A stretch of 14,487 nucleotides of DNA from JAFDVL01 sp043736395. GTDB lineage: Bacteria; Acidobacteriota; Blastocatellia; RBC074. The notes below the pieces were generated by a model. That model saw only the letters and a program-made list of their open reading frames with translations, ran no database searches and was not told where the DNA came from. Location of the stretch: NCBI GenBank assembly GCA_043736395.1, contig JAYTCQ010000037.1, positions 1 to 14,487 of the forward strand, read 5' to 3'. Numbering within the stretch: position 1 is the first letter of the stretch; each line of letters begins with the position of its first letter. The position numbers and the translations under genes were made by a program. Shown piece by piece: positions 7,749-14,487 of this stretch.

Positions 7749-9878
7749 ATGACTACGAAACTTAGCGACCTTAAAATAGCCGAATCACGAGTTCAATTAG
7801 ACCGCACAACGCTGCTGGATTTTTACCGCACAATGTATACGGCGCGACGAATTGACGATAAAGAAATTCAGCTCAAACGACAAAACGTTGTTTACTTCCA
7901 AATCAGCGGAGCCGGACACGAAGCGATTCAAATTGCTGCTGGAGCCGTCTTGCGGCCCGGCTACGATTGGATTTATCCGTACTACCGTGATCGTGCATTA
8001 GCCCTGCAAATTGGGATTCCTCCGATTGATCATTTGCTGGCTTCTGTCGCAGCGAAAACCGATCCAAACTCCGGCGCACGTCAAATGCCGAATCATTGGA
8101 GCGATCCGCGCCTGCACATGGTTTCGCGTTCGTCCTGCACCGGAATGCAATTTCTGCAAGCCGTTGGCGCAGCCGAAGCTGGACACCGCTACGCATTGAT
8201 TGAAGAAATTCAAGACCGCGCGACACTTTTTGCAGAAGATGAAATCGTGCTGGTTTCTTCAGGCGATGGCACAACCAGCGAAGGCGAATTCTGGGAATCG
8301 CTGAACACTGCCTGCAATTTAAAATTGCCAGTGCTGTATTTGGTGCAGGATAATGGCTACGCGATTTCAACTCCGGTGGAAGTGCAAACGGCTGGCGGCA
8401 GCATTTCAAGATTGGTCACAGGCTTCCCAGATTTATACATCGAAGAATGCGACGGCACAGATATTTTGGCGAGCTTTGAATCCATGACGCGTGCGGCACA
8501 ATATTGCCGTGAACGTCGTGGGCCTGCGCTGGTACACGCGCATGTTGTACGCCCGTATTCACATTCACTCTCCGATGACGAACATAATTATCGGATCGAA
8601 GAAGAACGTGAAGCTGATGCGCGCCGCGATCCAATCAAAAAACTTAATCAATATTTAATCAGCAATCGCATTGCTTCGCGTGCGCAATTAGAACGGCTCG
8701 AAGCTGAAGTAGATCGCGAAATTAACGAAGCCGCAGATCAGGCATTAGCTGTTGGACAACCATCAAAAACTACGGCGCAGTTGTATGTTTATTCGCCCGA
8801 TATTGATCCGACTTCGGCGCAGTTTGATACCGAATCGCAAGTCCAATTTCACGGCAATCAAGGTACGATGGTTGATTTAATCAATCGTTGTTTGCACGAG
8901 GAAATGAAGCGCGATCCGCGCATTTTAGTTTTCGGTGAAGATGTCGCCGATTTGTCGCGTTCGGAATACTTGAACGAAATCAAAGGCAAAGGCGGCGTCT
9001 TCAAAGTTACGCAAGACCTGCAACGCAAATTCGGCGATGACCGTGTTTTCAATTCTCCGCTCGCCGAAGCCAATATTGTCGGACGCGCGATGGGAATGGC
9101 GACGCGCGGATTCAAACCTGTCGTCGAAATTCAATTCTTTGATTACATCTGGCCTGCCTACATGCAAATGCACAATGAAATTCCATTGTTGCGTTGGCGT
9201 TCGAATAACGCGTGGAAATGCCCGATGGTGGTACGCGTTCCGTTTGGCGGATACCTCAAAGGTGGCGCGATTTATCACAGCATGACAGGATCGCAACTTT
9301 TTACTTCAATTCCTGGCTGGCGTGTGATTGCACCTTCGACTGCTTTGGATGCTGCTGGATTGTTACGAACAGCAATTCGTTGCGACGATCCGGTCTTGTT
9401 CCTCGAACATAAACATCTTTATCGCCAGACTTACAACAAGAGCCAGTATCCTGACCCGAATTTCATGATTCCATTCGGCAAAGCCAAAACGGTTTGCGAA
9501 GGAACAGACATCACGATCATTACCTATGGAGCTTTGGTGCAGCGTTCAGTAGTCGCCGCCAAAGAAGCCGCTACGCAGGGCATCAGTGTGGAAGTAATTG
9601 ATCTCCGCAGTCTGAATCCATACGACTGGGAAGCGATTGCCACCAGCATCAAAAAAACCAGCAAAGTAATTGTTGCTTACGAAGACTCGCAGTCGTGGGG
9701 CTACGGCGCAGAAATTGCAGCGCGGATTGCAGATGAGTTATTTGAATATTTGGATGCTCCCGTCAAACGAGTTGCTGCGCTGGATTGCTTTGTAGCTTAC
9801 GCGCCTGATGTCGAAGATGAGATTTTGCCGCAGAGTGAGGATGTATTAAATGCGATTACGGCATTGGCAAAATATTAA
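7749..9878 (+). CDS. Fused alpha/beta 2-oxoacid dehydrogenase E1 component
   Basis: This 709-residue cytosolic protein joins both E1 subunits of a thiamine-diphosphate 2-oxoacid dehydrogenase in one chain. The alpha half (about 20-345) has GAGHEAIQIAAGAVL (54-68), the thiamine-binding motif GDGTTSEGEFW...QDNGYA with Gly172-Asp173-Gly174 and Asn202, and the loop RPYSHSLSDDEHNYR (268-282). The beta half (about 370-709) has FGEDVA with Glu397, NSPLAEANIVGRAMG (435-449) and the active-site His510 in GGAIYHSMTG. The C-terminal transketolase-like part contains VEVIDLRSLNPYDWE (614-628). The alpha region and the fused layout resemble the branched-chain 2-oxoacid (2-oxoisovalerate) type more than pyruvate E1, but specificity cannot be fixed. 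No E2 lipoyl transferase or E3 gene is in the window, so partners must be encoded elsewhere. The downstream MOSC gene is co-transcribed. Confidence 0.93.
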   Translation: MTTKLSDLKIAESRVQLDRTTLLDFYRTMYTARRIDDKEIQLKRQNVVYFQISGAGHEAIQIAAGAVLRPGYDWIYPYYRDRALALQIGIPPIDHLLASVAAKTDPNSGARQMPNHWSDPRLHMVSRSSCTGMQFLQAVGAAEAGHRYALIEEIQDRATLFAEDEIVLVSSGDGTTSEGEFWESLNTACNLKLPVLYLVQDNGYAISTPVEVQTAGGSISRLVTGFPDLYIEECDGTDILASFESMTRAAQYCRERRGPALVHAHVVRPYSHSLSDDEHNYRIEEEREADARRDPIKKLNQYLISNRIASRAQLERLEAEVDREINEAADQALAVGQPSKTTAQLYVYSPDIDPTSAQFDTESQVQFHGNQGTMVDLINRCLHEEMKRDPRILVFGEDVADLSRSEYLNEIKGKGGVFKVTQDLQRKFGDDRVFNSPLAEANIVGRAMGMATRGFKPVVEIQFFDYIWPAYMQMHNEIPLLRWRSNNAWKCPMVVRVPFGGYLKGGAIYHSMTGSQLFTSIPGWRVIAPSTALDAAGLLRTAIRCDDPVLFLEHKHLYRQTYNKSQYPDPNFMIPFGKAKTVCEGTDITIITYGALVQRSVVAAKEAATQGISVEVIDLRSLNPYDWEAIATSIKKTSKVIVAYEDSQSWGYGAEIAARIADELFEYLDAPVKRVAALDCFVAYAPDVEDEILPQSEDVLNAITALAKY

Positions 9879-9890
9879 GGGTTGCCTTCA

Positions 9891-10370
9891 ATGAAACTCA
9901 TTGGCATTTTCATCGGCTCAAACAAAGGCGATCCCAAAGTTGCTTTCGAAACGGCAGAATTGATTCCTGATCACGGACTCAGTGGAGACCATCATGCTGG
10001 TCTCAAACCTCATCGCCAAGTCAGTTTGTTTGCGGCTGAAACATTACGGCAAATCTCAGAAGCTGGTATTGCTATTTCCTCTGAAGAATTAAGTACAAAT
10101 CTTCTCACCGAAGGGCTGCCTCTTGACGCACTCACTGCGGGAACCAGACTCAAAGTCGGTACTACAATTATTGAAATTAGTGAAGCTCGCAAGCCTTGTG
10201 GCGCCCTAACAAAAATTGATAAACGGCTGCCAAAAGCGACTTATCGGCAATGCGGACAATTTGCGCGTGTAATCGCAGGCGGGACTATTCTGTCAGGAGA
10301 TAAAATAGAAATTCTCTCAGAGGCTAAGGCTAATCTTAATAGGAGTTTAGAGCGGATTAGCGAAGATTAA
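9891..10370 (+). CDS. MOSC domain-containing protein
   Basis: This 159-residue protein is a single MOSC domain. The family includes stand-alone proteins and the C-terminal parts of molybdenum cofactor sulfurases and YiiM/YuaD-type proteins, which handle sulfur or the molybdenum cofactor. The hallmark is the conserved cysteine in SEARKPCGAL (Cys103). Other signatures are the early GLSGDHHAG (30-38), HRQVSLF (41-47) and LSTNLLTEGLPL (67-78). The ATG at 9891 was chosen because AAGGG (9877-9881), which overlaps the E1 stop codon, lies nine bases upstream. A TTG at 9882 directly abuts that site and is unlikely. The 12-base gap to the E1 gene implies co-transcription, although no metabolic link between E1 and a MOSC protein is evident. 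Confidence 0.88.
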   Translation: MKLIGIFIGSNKGDPKVAFETAELIPDHGLSGDHHAGLKPHRQVSLFAAETLRQISEAGIAISSEELSTNLLTEGLPLDALTAGTRLKVGTTIIEISEARKPCGALTKIDKRLPKATYRQCGQFARVIAGGTILSGDKIEILSEAKANLNRSLERISED

Positions 10371-10435
10371 AGAGTAAGTCAGTTCGGCTAAGTGAATACT
10401 TTTAATCTTCAACTTTAGCTCAAAATCCAATTTTC

Positions 10436-10455
10436 TGTGGAAAACCTGTGGAAAA
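10436..10455. other. Two tandem DnaA-box-like sites
   Basis: TGTGGAAAA occurs at 10436-10444 and 10447-10455, 11 bases apart, the spacing of neighbouring DnaA boxes on one DNA face. The reverse complement TTTTCCACA differs by one base from the classical TTATCCACA box and matches forms used in some phyla. A third, weaker copy, TGTGGAAAT, is at 10558-10566 inside the 3' end of queG. The surrounding 10371-10542, between convergent genes, is AT-rich with no other feature recognised. Without dnaA, dnaN or a GC-skew calculation, an origin cannot be claimed. Confidence 0.35.
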
Positions 10456-10542
10456 GACTTTCAAAGCATTGCTGATGACTTAATGCCTTTACTGTTAAAA
10501 CATAGATAAGCAGTCATTTACCCGATTTTTACGGAGAAATCA

Positions 10543-11514
10543 TTAGATTTTCCCATCTGTGGAAATGTAATCCTCTTCATTAACTTTCTTTGAAGCGATC
10601 TGAATTAACGATTTAGCATTGCGACGCAGCCCTGCGACTTTGGCCCGCTTGATTGCGCTCCCGCGAAATTTGGTAGAAAATTCTTCTTGCGACATCTCCA
10701 CTAATTCTTCTAATTTCAGCTCCGTAATTCCTTCACGAGGAGAAAATCTTTCTTCCTGCGTGAGCTTTGAAAATCTCGTCCAGGGACAGACATCCTGACA
10801 AATATCGCAGCCGTAAACCCAGCCTTCGAGATTTTCGCGCATCACTTCCGGCAGTTCTTCATTTCGAAGTTCAATCGTCCCATACGAAATACATCGTGTC
10901 GCATCTAATTTATAAGGTTCGATAATGGCCTGTGTCGGACAGGCATCAAGGCACGCTGTACATTTTCCACAATGGTCATTTTCAGTATAGGTGTCATATT
11001 CCAGCTCCTCCGAAATCAGCATTTCACCTAAAAATACCCACGAACCAAATTCTCGGGTAATCACATTTGTATGCTTGCCAAGCCAACCAATGCCAGCGCG
11101 AACAGCCCAGGCCTTGTCCATCATCGGCGCAGTGTCTACACAAATTTTCGTTTCGATTTCCGGTGATTGCTCCTGCATCCAGGCGCGTAAGGATTTTAAT
11201 TTTTCCTGCAACACGTCGTGATAATCATCGCCCCAGGCATAGCGGGAAACCTTCGCTGTTTCTGATTGTTTTTCCGGATGATAATAATTCAGAGCGACAC
11301 AAATAACAGACTTGGCAGAAGGTAAAAGCAGGCGTGGGTCGGAGCGCTTCTCAGGTTCACGTGCCAGATAATGCATGGTACCGTGAAAATTATTGGTGAG
11401 CCATTCTTGCAATTCTCTTCCCTCTGCTGACAAAGCACTGGCTGGAACAATTCCAACTTTATCAAAGCCAAGTTCGCGAATTTTATTTTTGATTTGATTT
11501 GAGTTCAGCGACAT
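10543..11514 (-). CDS. queG: Epoxyqueuosine reductase
   Basis: This 323-residue cytosolic enzyme carries out the last step of queuosine synthesis, reducing epoxyqueuosine at the wobble position of tRNAs with a GUN anticodon, using cobalamin and two [4Fe-4S] clusters. The clusters are marked by CGKCTACLDACPT (Cys182, 185, 188, 192) and by Cys208 (RCISYGTIE) with GCDICQDVCPW (Cys236, 239, 243). ICVDTAPMMDKAWAVRAG (124-141) contains the conserved Asp127 and GIGWLGKHTN (141-150) follows, both typical of QueG. The protein ends with short C-terminal helices and no HEAT-repeat extension, so it is the short form. The start has only a weak GGAT before it. The terminator of the preceding gene ends 45 bases upstream, so a separate promoter is expected but none is obvious. 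Confidence 0.96.
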   Translation of the reverse strand: MSLNSNQIKNKIRELGFDKVGIVPASALSAEGRELQEWLTNNFHGTMHYLAREPEKRSDPRLLLPSAKSVICVALNYYHPEKQSETAKVSRYAWGDDYHDVLQEKLKSLRAWMQEQSPEIETKICVDTAPMMDKAWAVRAGIGWLGKHTNVITREFGSWVFLGEMLISEELEYDTYTENDHCGKCTACLDACPTQAIIEPYKLDATRCISYGTIELRNEELPEVMRENLEGWVYGCDICQDVCPWTRFSKLTQEERFSPREGITELKLEELVEMSQEEFSTKFRGSAIKRAKVAGLRRNAKSLIQIASKKVNEEDYISTDGKI

Positions 11515-11553
11515 TACTATCCATTGTCGCCGGATGAGATTCCTTCAGGCAAG

Positions 11554-11588
11554 TAAAAACGGGGTTCAGGGAAAATCCCTGAACCCCG
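11554..11588 (-). terminator. Intrinsic terminator after the 678-residue membrane protein gene
   Basis: A perfect 13-bp stem (11560-11572 with 11576-11588, core GGGGTTCAGGGA) closes a three-base loop. On the minus strand it is followed by TTTTTACTT, so it terminates transcription coming from the 678-residue gene, whose stop codon is about 35 bases upstream. It separates that unit from queG. Confidence 0.92.
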
Positions 11589-11623
11589 CCAGCGGTAGTA
11601 TCAATCGAAAGAGGTAACTTTTT

Positions 11624-13660
11624 TTATTCGGCAAAGACCCCTGACTTATTGCCGCTGCCAACCGTTACGCCTTTAGCATCAACAACCATCAGAATGCTTA
11701 CACCTTTATTCTGTGCAAACTCGTATAGAGCCACAAGCTTTTCATTTCGAGCCTCAGGTGACAGAGCATTCCAACCATTATTGACTTCACAAAGAATTAA
11801 ATCGCCATTGAGTTTTGCCTGAGTGATTAATTCACTGCCGGGTAATTCTGTCTTGTTTAGCAATAAAACAGATGGGCCATCTTTTGGTATTTCTGCCTTC
11901 CCTAAATATAAAAATTTAAACGCCAATGCTATAGCAAGGACAATAACGGCCCCAACCAGCAACCATTTGTTCGCTCCCAGACGTGAAGTGATTGACTCTT
12001 TTGGAGCTGCGACAGGTGCTGCTTCCTGAACAGAAGTAGCAGCCTTAGTGGGAGTTTTTTGAGCAGCCTGTTTATCATCGTCCTGAGACTGTGATAATTC
12101 ACTGGCAGTACGTCGAACAATGGCAGATTGCATCCGCAATCGCGCACCCATCAGATGATTATAAACTTGCAGGAGAGCTTCATAGTTTGCATTTTGATCT
12201 TTGTGACGAGTCTCTTTAATTAAATCACGAACGTCATCACTAGAGCGTTCCATTTGACTAAAGAGACGGTCTACACGGTCTTCAATATCGTTTCCTGGTT
12301 CACAATCCTTGCCTAATTCTGTTCTGACGAGGTAATCCGCGCTTAAAATTAATTCCAAAGACTCACGTCGTAATTCAGCATCATTATGTAAATCAGAGTC
12401 CTCAGGTAAAGGTGAGAGAAAATTATGAATGTCTAGTTTTCGGACTTCTGCTGAAGAACTTACGTACGACTCAACCAGAGGTTTCAGCTCAGGATTCGAG
12501 CAAAGCATCTGTAAATCAGGACTCATCTCCTTAGAAGCAGCAGGTGTTGTGACAAATGAAGGATCTGGAATAGATGCCATGTCGCCGGCTCCGACTGCAA
12601 CCAGAAAGGCTTCATCCGGTAACGGCGGAGGCGCGAGTTTATTACCTTCTTCAGATTTAACTGCAATTTGTAATAATCTGGTAAATCGCGAAACGCGCTC
12701 ACGAACCACTACTCCCTGTTGTTGTGAATTATCTTCCAGTTCACTAATGATCCTTGCAATATCGCTTGAGCCACTGGAGTAAATATCGCTGTACACAGCT
12801 GCTATTTCCTGGACGGCTTCAGGTTCTTCACGAATTTCTTCGTTTTCGGCTTCCATTAAAACCGTAAACCGATTCGAGATGATAATATTTGTCTCAATCG
12901 AAGTTGCAGTCACCTCTGGGATGTAAAGTAACTCTCCAACATTTGCTTTAAAATCACGAACTCGCTGAAAGAAAGAGCTGTCCGCCATTTCTTCTAAACT
13001 GGTAATCGTCCGGACTTCATTAATGAATTCATCGAAGCAACGATTGGTCTCAGTGACTTTTGCTAAATCAGATGACCAGCTTTGCGTATCTTCGCCCCAG
13101 GCTGAACACATTTCAGTTAAGCGCTTGACCACCTGTTCACGGCTGGTACGTAGGGTCCGAAGCTTATTATTTGAGCCTGGAATCGTAGTGGAAAAAAGCC
13201 GCGTCACTACAAAATCGTACTTCCCGCGATTCTGCTCAGTGTGTGGAAGCGAGCGATAAAAACTGGTCAAGGCAGCATAAGCATTGAGATCAAGGATCGT
13301 GTCCGATTGATCACAGAACCGCCGCATATTGTAAGGCTGAATATGATCGTCACGCTGCACCAGATGATTGACAATGGATTCTAATTCAAAGCTCACGCCA
13401 CTATTGGCGTCGCGGATTTTGACTTCATCGTTCAGCCGAATCGCTTCATTGAGCTGATGAATGGCCGATGTCAACGGAATTAAATTGAATTTCTCAGGAA
13501 CTTTGTTGAGTACCGCTTTTTCTACGCTGGCGAGTACACGTTCGGTCGCCTGCAACGATTTCATTTTCTCAATGGAGCGGCGGAGAAATGCCAAAGAATC
13601 CTTGGCAATATTTTTCTCTTTGGCAGGCGTAGCGGCGGTCGCTGATTCGTTAAGTGACAT
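11624..13660 (-). CDS. Large single-pass membrane protein of unknown function, pilin-linked
   Basis: This 678-residue protein is not recognised. It has no N-terminal signal peptide. Residues 1-520 are mostly charged and helical, with leucine-rich heptad-like stretches that could form coiled coils (for example 20-55 and 460-515). A low-complexity Ala/Pro/Thr/Gln segment (about 520-558) leads to one strong membrane helix, WLLVGAVIVLAIALAFKFLY (566-585). The last 90 or so residues form a compact alpha/beta-looking tail (LILCEVNNGWNALSPEARNE, then VSILMVVDAKGVTVGSG). The likely topology is a large cytoplasmic part and a small extracytoplasmic tail, or the reverse. The gene lies 46 bases downstream of a type IV pilin gene on the same strand, so it may share its transcript and act in pilus function or surface signalling; this is inference. 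It has no clear ribosome binding site and ends at a strong terminator. Confidence 0.8.
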   Translation of the reverse strand: MSLNESATAATPAKEKNIAKDSLAFLRRSIEKMKSLQATERVLASVEKAVLNKVPEKFNLIPLTSAIHQLNEAIRLNDEVKIRDANSGVSFELESIVNHLVQRDDHIQPYNMRRFCDQSDTILDLNAYAALTSFYRSLPHTEQNRGKYDFVVTRLFSTTIPGSNNKLRTLRTSREQVVKRLTEMCSAWGEDTQSWSSDLAKVTETNRCFDEFINEVRTITSLEEMADSSFFQRVRDFKANVGELLYIPEVTATSIETNIIISNRFTVLMEAENEEIREEPEAVQEIAAVYSDIYSSGSSDIARIISELEDNSQQQGVVVRERVSRFTRLLQIAVKSEEGNKLAPPPLPDEAFLVAVGAGDMASIPDPSFVTTPAASKEMSPDLQMLCSNPELKPLVESYVSSSAEVRKLDIHNFLSPLPEDSDLHNDAELRRESLELILSADYLVRTELGKDCEPGNDIEDRVDRLFSQMERSSDDVRDLIKETRHKDQNANYEALLQVYNHLMGARLRMQSAIVRRTASELSQSQDDDKQAAQKTPTKAATSVQEAAPVAAPKESITSRLGANKWLLVGAVIVLAIALAFKFLYLGKAEIPKDGPSVLLLNKTELPGSELITQAKLNGDLILCEVNNGWNALSPEARNEKLVALYEFAQNKGVSILMVVDAKGVTVGSGNKSGVFAE

Positions 13661-13706
13661 ACAATTGATGAGAACCAGGGGGCGGGAAAGAAATGAAAAA
13701 AACTAC

Positions 13707-14144
13707 TTACCAGTTTTTAAGCACGGGCAATAACTGTGTAATATTTCCGCGCTCAGTAATTTGAAATTTCAATATTTTTGCATTATCAAAACCATTAGCT
13801 TCCATAGTAAAAGAATCAGCAAGTGACGCTGAGGTAGGAATCGCTGGAACCATCTCATAGGTATAACGCCCATTCGAAAGTTTATTCGCAGCAACTGTGC
13901 CAAATCCGCCGTTTTGTATTGAAGCCAATTCGGTAATATTTGCAAAACGCAGGTTTTGAATATGGTAATTCTGCTGTGTGCTATACATGGTTCTTAACTG
14001 AGCAACAGCCGCTGATTTGCCGGCAGAAGTTTTAGCATCCACAAAAGCAGTCACTGAAATTGAAGCGATAATCCCAATCATCGCCACAACTATTAATAAT
14101 TCCATCAGTGAAAATCCAGCTTCTTTCTTCGATAGTTTTTTCAT
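13707..14144 (-). CDS. Type IV pilin-like protein (prepilin)
   Basis: This 145-residue prepilin has a ten-residue basic leader ending in Gly10, followed by FSLMELLIVVAMIGIIASIS. Cleavage by prepilin peptidase after Gly10 would give a mature N-terminal Phe and glutamate at mature position 5 (Glu15), both required for pilus assembly. The hydrophobic helix runs to about residue 35 and continues into an amphipathic helix (KSAAVAQLRTMYSTQQNYH). The globular part is small and has no cysteines, so the usual pilin disulfide loop is absent. This suggests a short major pilin or a pseudopilin of a type II secretion or related system. AGAGG lies nine bases before the ATG. A good promoter lies upstream, and the unknown 678-residue gene follows on the same strand. 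Confidence 0.93.
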   Translation of the reverse strand: MKKLSKKEAGFSLMELLIVVAMIGIIASISVTAFVDAKTSAGKSAAVAQLRTMYSTQQNYHIQNLRFANITELASIQNGGFGTVAANKLSNGRYTYEMVPAIPTSASLADSFTMEANGFDNAKILKFQITERGNITQLLPVLKNW

Positions 14145-14290
14145 AATTTATTGCCTCTTTCGATAGAAATTGAGCCTGCCTTTCCTGCATCGTCGTTCAT
14201 CACTTCAACAGGCAAGTCGGAGTTTAATTCGTGGTTAGCTGAAATGATCGGGACGATCAAAGGGATTCTCGGCGGGACTGCGGAGAACGC

Positions 14291-14324
14291 TCCATCATTA
14301 TTGATGGATAGGCTTAGTTGTCAA
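14291..14324 (-). promoter_or_regulatory. Promoter of the pilin gene, with a palindrome on the -10 box
   Basis: On the minus strand TTGACA (14324-14319) is followed after 16 bases by AATAAT (14302-14297), six and five matches to the sigma-70 consensus. The -10 box sits inside a palindrome, TCCATCA-TTAT-TGATGGA (14291-14308), which could be an operator or an RNA hairpin at the 5' end. The leader to the pilin ATG would be about 145 bases. No known riboswitch was recognised in it. Confidence 0.6.
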
Positions 14325-14347
14325 CATTTTTTTTAACAAGCAGCTAG

Positions 14348-14487
14348 TTAGTACTCAATTCTAGCCAAAAATAATCCTGAAGGTGGAGCCGTCAATGCAT
14401 TCATCTCGCGCGAATCATTCGTCAATAATTTCTCAAAATCTTCAACGCTGACAGTATGCCTGCCAACTTCTACCAAAGCACCCATTA
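14348..14487 (-). CDS. truA: tRNA pseudouridine synthase A, C-terminal end (partial)
   Basis: Only the last 45 whole codons are inside the window; the gene continues past 14487. The visible sequence, with GALVEVGR near its beginning, VEDFEKLL in the middle and TAPPSGLFLARIEY at the end, matches the conserved C-terminus of TruA, which isomerises uridines 38-40 in the anticodon stem of tRNAs. The catalytic aspartate lies in the missing part. The stop codon is followed within about 25 bases by the -35 box of the pilin promoter, and no stable terminator hairpin is visible, so some read-through into the pilin gene is possible. Confidence 0.9.
   Translation of the reverse strand, partial: MGALVEVGRHTVSVEDFEKLLTNDSREMNALTAPPSGLFLARIEY

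Noticed and set aside
7903..8409. Long minus-strand ORF inside the E1 gene
   Set aside because: It is a shadow of the well-supported E1 coding frame, with composition typical of antisense translation.
14145..14290. Cyclic-di-GMP or other riboswitch in the pilin leader
   Set aside because: The sequence does not match the conserved core of any riboswitch class that I could compare by eye.
14141..14320. Open minus-strand frame of about 59 codons in the pilin leader, whose stop overlaps the pilin ATG (ATGA)
   Set aside because: It has no convincing start codon or ribosome binding site, and overlaps the pilin promoter; probably chance openness, though the ATGA overlap deserves a look in transcript or ribosome data.

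Overview
The window is a bacterial chromosome segment of moderate GC (about mid-40s percent by eye) with densely packed genes on both strands. It holds housekeeping genes (gap, queG, the 3' end of truA), a type IV pilin, a DUF4388 (PATAN) protein, a fused alpha/beta 2-oxoacid dehydrogenase E1 and a DUF2721 protein. This fits an Acidobacteriota genome, perhaps Blastocatellia-like, but no rRNA or other decisive marker is present, so the assignment is an inference.

Layout. At 8-1015 a gap gene ends in a strong intrinsic terminator. From about 1090 to 5294 on the + strand runs a five-gene operon: circularly permuted ATP-grasp, a small soluble protein of unknown role, a small two-helix membrane protein, an alpha-E (DUF403) protein and a transglutaminase-like protease. 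ATP-grasp, alpha-E and transglutaminase form a widespread but biochemically obscure set predicted to make or modify a peptide. The two small genes inside the set are the unusual part. At 5322-7488 three minus-strand genes follow: TPR+DUF4388, an orphan anchored protein with four cysteines, and DUF2721. A + strand pair at 7749-10370 encodes the fused E1 and a MOSC-domain protein, converging on queG (minus, 10543-11514). The last block, all minus strand, is truA (partial), a type IV pilin with a good promoter, and a 678-residue single-pass membrane protein of unknown function, ended by a strong terminator at 11560-11588.

No transposase, CRISPR array, tRNA or rRNA was recognised. The most unusual non-coding feature is a class of spacer built from heptamer units. 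It occurs as a palindrome with perfect 32-bp arms between the DUF2721 and E1 genes, as a second palindrome of unrelated sequence filling the alpha-E/transglutaminase spacer, and as a bare two-unit tandem before the ATP-grasp gene. A convergent intergenic region near 10440 carries two tandem DnaA-box-like sites.
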